10,692 bases of DNA from Candidatus Poribacteria bacterium (GTDB lineage: Bacteria; Poribacteria; WGA-4E; UBA9662): assembly GCA_002699335.1 (NCBI GenBank), contig PACG01000205.1, forward strand, positions 1 to 10,692. The letters are read 5' to 3'. Below, one piece after another: positions 6,720-10,692 of the stretch. The notes under the pieces are model-generated. The model was not told where the DNA came from. It made no database searches and saw only the letters and a program-made list of their open reading frames with translations. A program made the position numbers and the translations under genes. Within the stretch, counting starts at the first letter, position 1. Every line of letters begins with the position of its first letter.

Positions 6720-7045
6720 GTGATTTTTTTTACGGCATTCATTATTATTACTACACTATCTGGATGCGTTGGTAAAACGCCCGACAGCCTTCGAGCATAC
6801 GATCCCTATGCGGTACTGACGTCAAAGTCGGGGGTTGGCACTAGAAGCCTATCTCCAGGAACACAAGGTTCATTTTCGGATTGCGACTGGTTACAGGCGA
6901 ATACCGGTTTCACCAGATCCTGCGGCTACCGATCGCAAATTGTATCTGCCTGTTTTTACCATTCCCTCCTGCTGAAGTACAGGTCTTGCTCACTTTTTAC
7001 CCTGAGCTTTACCTGGTCATAAATTCAATGTCACATCCACTATAG
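6720..7045 (+). pseudogene. Lipoprotein, frameshifted, probable partner of the permease
   Basis: A short hydrophobic segment, FFTAFIIITTLSGC, ends in a lipobox whose Cys codon is at 6765-6767. It would be anchored in the membrane after signal peptidase II cleavage. It continues CVGKTPDSLRAYDPYAVLTS. A +1 shift within a run of five G (about 6830-6834) moves the reading to another frame. That frame reads GLALEAYLQEHKVHFRIATG, then IPVSPDPAATDRKLYLPVF, until TGA at 6973. A third frame continues from about 6968 with PAEVQVLLTFYPELYLVINS and stops at TAG 7043-7045. The three pieces join into one sensible protein of about 105 residues. I do not know the family. The start is unclear (GTG at 6720 is the only close candidate, next to an eight-T run). 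Its end abuts the permease remnant, the usual order for a lipoprotein-permease-ATPase cassette. Confidence 0.6.
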
Positions 7046-7047
7046 AT

Positions 7048-8307
7048 CTAAAATACCGCACCAATTACTGGAATCGCAACTTTGGTGAGATACGCCACCG
7101 TAAGCTTCATTTGGGGCTTGCGGTGCCAGGTGTAATGACTGCGGTTGCTTGTAAGTACAAGCGTCATCGTATTACTTGTCGTGCATGACCTGCAAAAACT
7201 AAGCAGATCCTATGGGACCAAAGGCAAGTCGTTCAAAAGCGTACCGAAGAACTTGAGGATCAGATGCGTAAAATCAGTAAAGGGTTGGGGTTTAACATTT
7301 TGATTTTGTCGAGAGATCAAAACCTGAGCGAACTTTATTCCAACAATTATGCTTCAAAGTTTATGCCAGAGTCGTATACCTCAAAGTTAGCTGAGAGCGA
7401 AATTGTGACCATTAACTATTTGTTGCCGACGGTTGAACAGCGAATCTGTTGGCCTGAACACAACAGCCGGACGTATGCATCGGCAACCACAAAAACCGAT
7501 TGCGCAGAAAGTACCGCTGGGACAAATCGTACTCGGTAGTGAAATTGCCATAGTCGAGAGCCTCGAAGTTGGTGATAGGGTTACTCTGAAGGGCGAGAAA
7601 TTTACCGTCTCACAGGTACATGATCCGCGTGGAAACAAAGATGACGTTACAATCTGGATCCACTTGGAAACCGCACAGCAGATGCTAAAAAAGGAAGGTT
7701 TGATCAACGCTATATGGGCGATTGAATGTGGATGCGCGCTGGGCGGATTTACCCAAAGTCACTCAGGAAATTTCGGCGTATTTACCTGATACTCAGGTGA
7801 TTGAAAAGATCACCAAGGCGCAAGCTCGAGCAAACATGCGAATGGAAGCGGCCAAATTAGCTGAGCAAACCCTTAACAAGAAAAGATACATCAGCAACAT
7901 CTGGGAAACAGGTGTCGAACTCTAGCCGCGAGTATCATCTCTGCTTCAATTGTCGCGGGTGGTATCTGGATGGCATTTCTGTCACTGATCAATGTTCGTA
8001 ATCGGAGATTGGTATCTTGTCTGCAGTTGGGGTTGGATCCGGTCAGATTATTAAATTGTTTCTCTTCAAATCGATCATCGTTGGACTTTTAGGGGCGGTG
8101 CTCGGTTGTTTTATCGGTTTATTAGCTGTCATGAAGATTAATGACCCTGCCATCAAATCGAGTTCGCTATCATTTGCGCAGATCTTTTCTTGGAGGTTAG
8201 GGCTCCTCATGGTAATCTGTGTAACAGTATTAGCGGCAGTTGCGGGTTGGTTGCTAGCCTTCATGGCAGCAGAGCAAGATCCAGCTGAAACCTTACGTCA
8301 GGACTAA
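7048..8307 (+). pseudogene. FtsX/MacB-type ABC transporter permease, multiply frameshifted
   Basis: This is the remains of a membrane permease with one N-terminal span, a large periplasmic domain and three C-terminal spans. Pieces in order: NFGEIRHRKLHLGLAV (7078-7125), the usual N-terminal motif; a hydrophobic LRLLVSTSVIVLLVV (7139-7183); KGLGFNILILSRDQNLSELY and MPESYTSKLAE (7279-7400), then LLPTVEQRICWPE; QKPIAQKVPLGQIVLG, LEVGDRVTLKGEKFTV and RGNKDDVTIWIHLETAQQML (about 7475-7710); RWADLPKVTQEI and LPDTQVIEKI (about 7734-7815); a span with AGGIWMAFLSLINV (about 7950-8000); and EIGILSAVGVGSGQIIKLFL through two spans to AEQDPAETLRQD (8005-8307). These pieces use all three frames and need up to six shifts, at least four of them firm. 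It cannot make an intact permease. The stop is three bases from the ATPase start. Confidence 0.88.
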
Positions 8308-8310
8308 GAA

Positions 8311-8991
8311 ATGCTTCAATTGGATCGGGTTCAGAAAACTTACACTTACAAGAAACAACAGATCTATGCCTTACGTCAGGTTACGTTGCAGCTAGATCGT
8401 GGGAGTTTCGTTGCGGTATGTGGGCCAAGCGGATGCGGAAAATCCACCATGTTATTTGCGGCTGGAGGGTTACTCCGGCCTGATGATGGTGTTGTTAAGA
8501 TTGATGAGACGAATCTATACGCAATCTCTGCTGAGAAGCGTGCACAGTATCGTGCTGCAGAAATCGGTTTTGTTTTCCAAGAATTTCACTTAGTGCCGTA
8601 TCTAAATGTACTTGATAATGTTCTGGCCGCTTCATTGGCACTTGAAGGTATTCATCGACAAATAAAAATAGATCTACGTGACCGTGCACAGGAATTAATT
8701 GAACGGTTTAAGTTAACAGACCGGTTATCACATGTCCCTTCAAAACTGTCTACAGGGGAGCAGCAACGTACTGCCCTGGCACGGGCGTTACTTAACCAGC
8801 CGCGTCTGCTGCTAGCTGATGAACCGACTGGGAACCTAGATGACAAAAATACGGAAGTGGTATGTCAGCATCTTGCTGAGTATGCTGCCAATGGTGGAAT
8901 GGTGCTACTGGTAACGCACGATCTGCGTGTTGCATCTTATGCTAATGATATCGTCCAGATGAGCGATGGAACTATTCTTGCTGATATATAG
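8311..8991 (+). CDS. ABC transporter ATP-binding protein, LolD/MacB-like
   Basis: This is the cytoplasmic ATPase of a FtsX-type transporter; relatives power lipoprotein release, efflux or envelope remodelling. The 226 residues carry every catalytic motif: Walker A GPSGCGKST (38-46), Q-loop Gln90 (GFVFQEF), signature LSTGEQQR (146-153), Walker B LLLADEP (166-172), D-loop GNLDD and switch His203 (LVTHD). The signature has Thr-Gly-Glu where LSGGQ is usual. The Glu variant is found in this ATPase group and should still work. The protein has the usual length and no frame damage. It starts three bases after the permease remnant, so it was translated as part of that operon. Its only visible membrane partner is broken. 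Either it now serves another permease or it is a gene not yet hit by decay. Confidence 0.95.
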   Translation: MLQLDRVQKTYTYKKQQIYALRQVTLQLDRGSFVAVCGPSGCGKSTMLFAAGGLLRPDDGVVKIDETNLYAISAEKRAQYRAAEIGFVFQEFHLVPYLNVLDNVLAASLALEGIHRQIKIDLRDRAQELIERFKLTDRLSHVPSKLSTGEQQRTALARALLNQPRLLLADEPTGNLDDKNTEVVCQHLAEYAANGGMVLLVTHDLRVASYANDIVQMSDGTILADI

Positions 8992-9018
8992 AGTACTGCT
9001 GTAGACGGTTAAAAAAAT

Positions 9019-9705
9019 ATGGGAAGTTACCAAAAAAGCCAGATTTTGATCTTTGCTGCGTGTGTACTATTAACCATTTTTTGGCCTGCTCTAAAGACAC
9101 AAATAAGGACAGTGTTGACTGGCCGCAGTGGCGTTATAGCCCGGGGAGACTAACGTCTTCTCCCAGCAAACTACCGTCCAAGCTGCACTTAAAATAGGTG
9201 CGTCAACTCGATTTACCTCAACCCGATTGGCCTAAAAGGACAAACGAAACTACTGTTTGATCTCTCGTACGAGTCCGTGGTTATGGGTAAACAAATCTTT
9301 GTGCCATCGATGGTAAACGATAGCGTCACCGCTTACCACACAGAAACAGGCCGAGAACATTGGAGATTCTTTGCCGACGCACCAGCTCGCTTGGCCTCAA
9401 TCGCTCGAAACGGCAAAGTCTATTTTGTCAATGATGATGGATATCTTTATTGTTTGAGTGCTGTCGATGGGAACCTGTTATGAAAATTTCGAGGAGGACT
9501 TTCGGGCAAGAAGGTTTTAGGAAATGGTCGTTTAGTCAATGAGAATCCAGCCCGAGGCGGTCCTGTTTTCTACGATGGTAAGATCTATCTTGCGGCTGGT
9601 ATTTACCCGTTTGTTGGTACCTACTTACACGCGCTTGAAGCTGAGACCGGCAAAGTCGTCTGGACAAACAGCGGAAGTAATTCTGTATTATATCAGATGA
9701 ATTGA
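9019..9705 (+). pseudogene. Secreted PQQ-like beta-propeller protein, broken
   Basis: PQQ-like repeats form beta-propellers in exported proteins. The ATG at 9019 opens a signal peptide (MGSYQKSQILIFAACVLLTI). A shift near 9105 leads to the mature start DSVDWPQWRYSPGR. KLPSKLHLK is followed by TAG at 9195-9197 and then VRQLDLPQPDWP. One extra base in an A run near 9234 shifts to the frame of LLFDLSYESVVMGKQIFVPS. Repeats follow: SVTAYHTETGREHWRF, GKVYFVNDDGYLYCLSAVDG (about 9310-9470), then TGA at 9481-9483. The same frame continues with KFRGGLSGKKVLGNGR, NPARGGPVFYDGKIYLAAG and HALEAETGKVVWTNSG to TGA at 9703. In the family form I know, Trp stands at both internal stops (TGG to TAG and TGG to TGA). 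It lies 28 bases after the ATPase gene. The role is unknown and no catalytic residues can be named. Confidence 0.85.
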
Positions 9706-9933
9706 AATAAATTACCAGTGTGCCCAGGATAGGAGATAGCGGTAGATTGTGGTAAATTCTTTGTTAAAACAGATATGGGGTTGAAGCAACCGATCTTTTT
9801 TCAGATGATGAACTGGTGGTGTTTCAACAGTCAATGACAAGCACTATATGATTTAGATCTTAGAACTAATTCTAATGCCACTATTCCATTAGGATGTGAT
9901 AGAATGAAGTTTAATAAAAGGGGCATCAGCTGA
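9706..9933 (+). pseudogene. Probable further debris of the beta-propeller gene
   Basis: Short coding-like pieces appear in changing frames. CGKFFVKTDMG (9748-9780) resembles the propeller's 'G-K-F-F-V-N' strands. VEATDLFSDDELVVFQQSM (from 9780) follows in another frame, and ALYDLDLRTNSNATIPLG (9841-9894) in a third, ending at TGA 9931-9933. The order suits a decayed C-terminal part of the preceding gene, with a deletion around 9706-9745. The evidence is only these fragments. A weak hairpin with a T run at 9779-9801 overlaps them. The following 75 bases up to 10008 show no gene. Confidence 0.4.
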
Positions 9934-10008
9934 AGTGAAAGATTTTGGAGGCCAATTTTCTTCTGGTGGCCACGTTGCAGATTTGGGGAAATATGGGATC
10001 AGCTAAAA

Positions 10009-10692
10009 TTGAAAATCACCAATATTGAACCGATTATTGTTAGCGTCCCCTATAAACATCGGGAAACCAGTACCCGAGTGCAACGGGATGGTGTTACGGC
10101 TGTACTGGTCAAAATTACCACCGATGCTGGGATTGTCGGTTGGGGGGAGAGTTGCCCTGGTCCAAATGTGGAGAGCATCTACCAGATTATCGTATCCATT
10201 ATACCGGTTTTTACCGGACGGAATCCGGTCGACCGTGAAGCGATAGCACAGGATTTTTTCTCTACCGCTCACTGGTTTCACCGGGAAATGTCGGGAAATT
10301 TTGCTTTTGCTGGCATCGATATGGCCCTCTGGGACATCTTTGGTAAGGCCTGCGGTCAGCCAGTCTACAACCTTTTTGGTGGACTCTATCGTCAATCGGT
10401 AAATTACTTCTACTACCTGGCTTATGGTGATGCCGATTCGGTTACCTCTCAGGCTAAGCGTGGTCTGGAAATGGGTTATACCGTTTTCTATATCAAGGTG
10501 GGTCTTAATTTGGAAGCGGAACTCTCGATGATTGCCGCCTTGCGGGAAACCATTGGCCCAAGCTGCAAAATTCGGATTGATGCCAATGGCGTTTGGTCTG
10601 TTAATCAGGCAGTCCGCTACCTGAACCAATTTGATCGTTATCAGATAGATTTTGCCGAACAGCCGGTTTGGCCGGATCCAATTCGCAATATG
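10009..10692 (+). CDS. Enolase-superfamily dehydratase/racemase (MR/MLE family), cut by window edge
   Basis: Members of this family abstract a proton next to a carboxylate and act as sugar-acid dehydratases, racemases or cycloisomerases with Mg2+. The 228 codons present are free of stops. The N-terminal capping domain starts KITNIEPIIVSVPY, the standard opening, with VKITTDAGIVGWGES near residue 37-51. The barrel begins around GIDMALWDIFGKACGQPVYN. The end of the second barrel strand reads VFYIKVG: the catalytic base Lys is present, but the preceding Lys of the usual K-x-K pair is Tyr. IRIDANGVWS supplies the first metal-ligand Asp and FAEQPV the second ligand Glu. The rest of the barrel lies beyond the window. 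The start is taken as TTG at 10009 because the family begins M-K-I-T; the frame is open further upstream, and no in-frame ATG is seen nearby. The long minus-strand frame over it is a shadow. The substrate is unknown. Confidence 0.9.
   Translation, partial: MKITNIEPIIVSVPYKHRETSTRVQRDGVTAVLVKITTDAGIVGWGESCPGPNVESIYQIIVSIIPVFTGRNPVDREAIAQDFFSTAHWFHREMSGNFAFAGIDMALWDIFGKACGQPVYNLFGGLYRQSVNYFYYLAYGDADSVTSQAKRGLEMGYTVFYIKVGLNLEAELSMIAALRETIGPSCKIRIDANGVWSVNQAVRYLNQFDRYQIDFAEQPVWPDPIRNM

Noticed and set aside
6555..7022. A single 155-residue protein
   Set aside because: Only its middle (lipobox and following about 20 residues) looks real. The end is a frameshifted read-through of the lipoprotein, and the beginning lacks a ribosome binding site and coherent composition.
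9481..9483. TGA read as Trp (alternative genetic code)
   Set aside because: The other internal stop in the same gene is TAG, the gene also has frameshifts, and the intact membrane-protein gene at 1579-2178 ends in TGA. Ordinary gene decay explains it better.
9779..9801. Intrinsic terminator (GGTTG-AAG-CAACC then six T)
   Set aside because: The stem has only five pairs and the T run begins four bases after it. It also overlaps probable coding debris, so it is too weak to annotate.
10003..10629. Minus-strand open frame of 208 codons
   Set aside because: It mirrors the enolase-superfamily gene, whose plus-strand translation has the metal-ligand and catalytic motifs.

Overview
The window looks like the chromosome of an environmental, probably uncultured bacterium of moderate GC. 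Intact housekeeping genes alternate with decaying accessory genes. Sulfatase remains, a PQQ-type beta-propeller, an enolase-superfamily dehydratase and a FtsX/LolD-like transporter form a mix I associate with Poribacteria, Planctomycetes and related sponge or marine lineages. That placement is inference from family content, not from any marker gene.

Layout. Positions 1-425 (minus strand) hold the N-terminal part of an IS1634-like (DUF4277) transposase. A perfect 19-bp inverted repeat inside it hints at a second, opposed copy beyond the left edge. Positions 747-1120 (minus) are the C-terminal wreck of a sulfatase, and 1128-1397 (minus) is an unrecognised short frame. From 1509 the window becomes orderly: a near-ideal sigma70-type promoter, a small multi-pass membrane protein (1579-2178), purF (2229-3668), an unrecognised zinc-ribbon protein (3723-4292), a tRNA-dihydrouridine synthase overlapping it by 8 nt (4285-5328), and a CurA/prostaglandin-reductase-like NADPH oxidoreductase (5409-6428). 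All are on the plus strand, tightly packed and free of frame damage, so they probably form one or two transcripts.

From about 6430 to 9930 decay returns. A lipoprotein (6720-7045) and a FtsX/MacB-type permease (7048-8307) are each broken by frameshifts, while the ABC ATPase three bases after the permease (8311-8991) is fully intact. Next comes a secreted PQQ-like beta-propeller pseudogene (9019-9705, with probable debris to about 9933). It carries frameshifts and two nonsense codons, each where the family normally has Trp. The window ends inside an apparently intact mandelate racemase/muconate lactonizing enzyme family gene (10009 onward).

Functionally, the central block joins purine synthesis (PurF) to tRNA modification (Dus), with a possible nucleic-acid-binding zinc-ribbon protein translationally coupled to Dus. 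The right-hand block was probably a lipoprotein-permease-ATPase export cassette that has lost its membrane parts. I see no CRISPR array, tRNA or rRNA gene, and no clearly novel system. The most interesting points are the zinc-ribbon/Dus coupling, the intact ATPase beside a dead permease, and the inverted transposase repeat.
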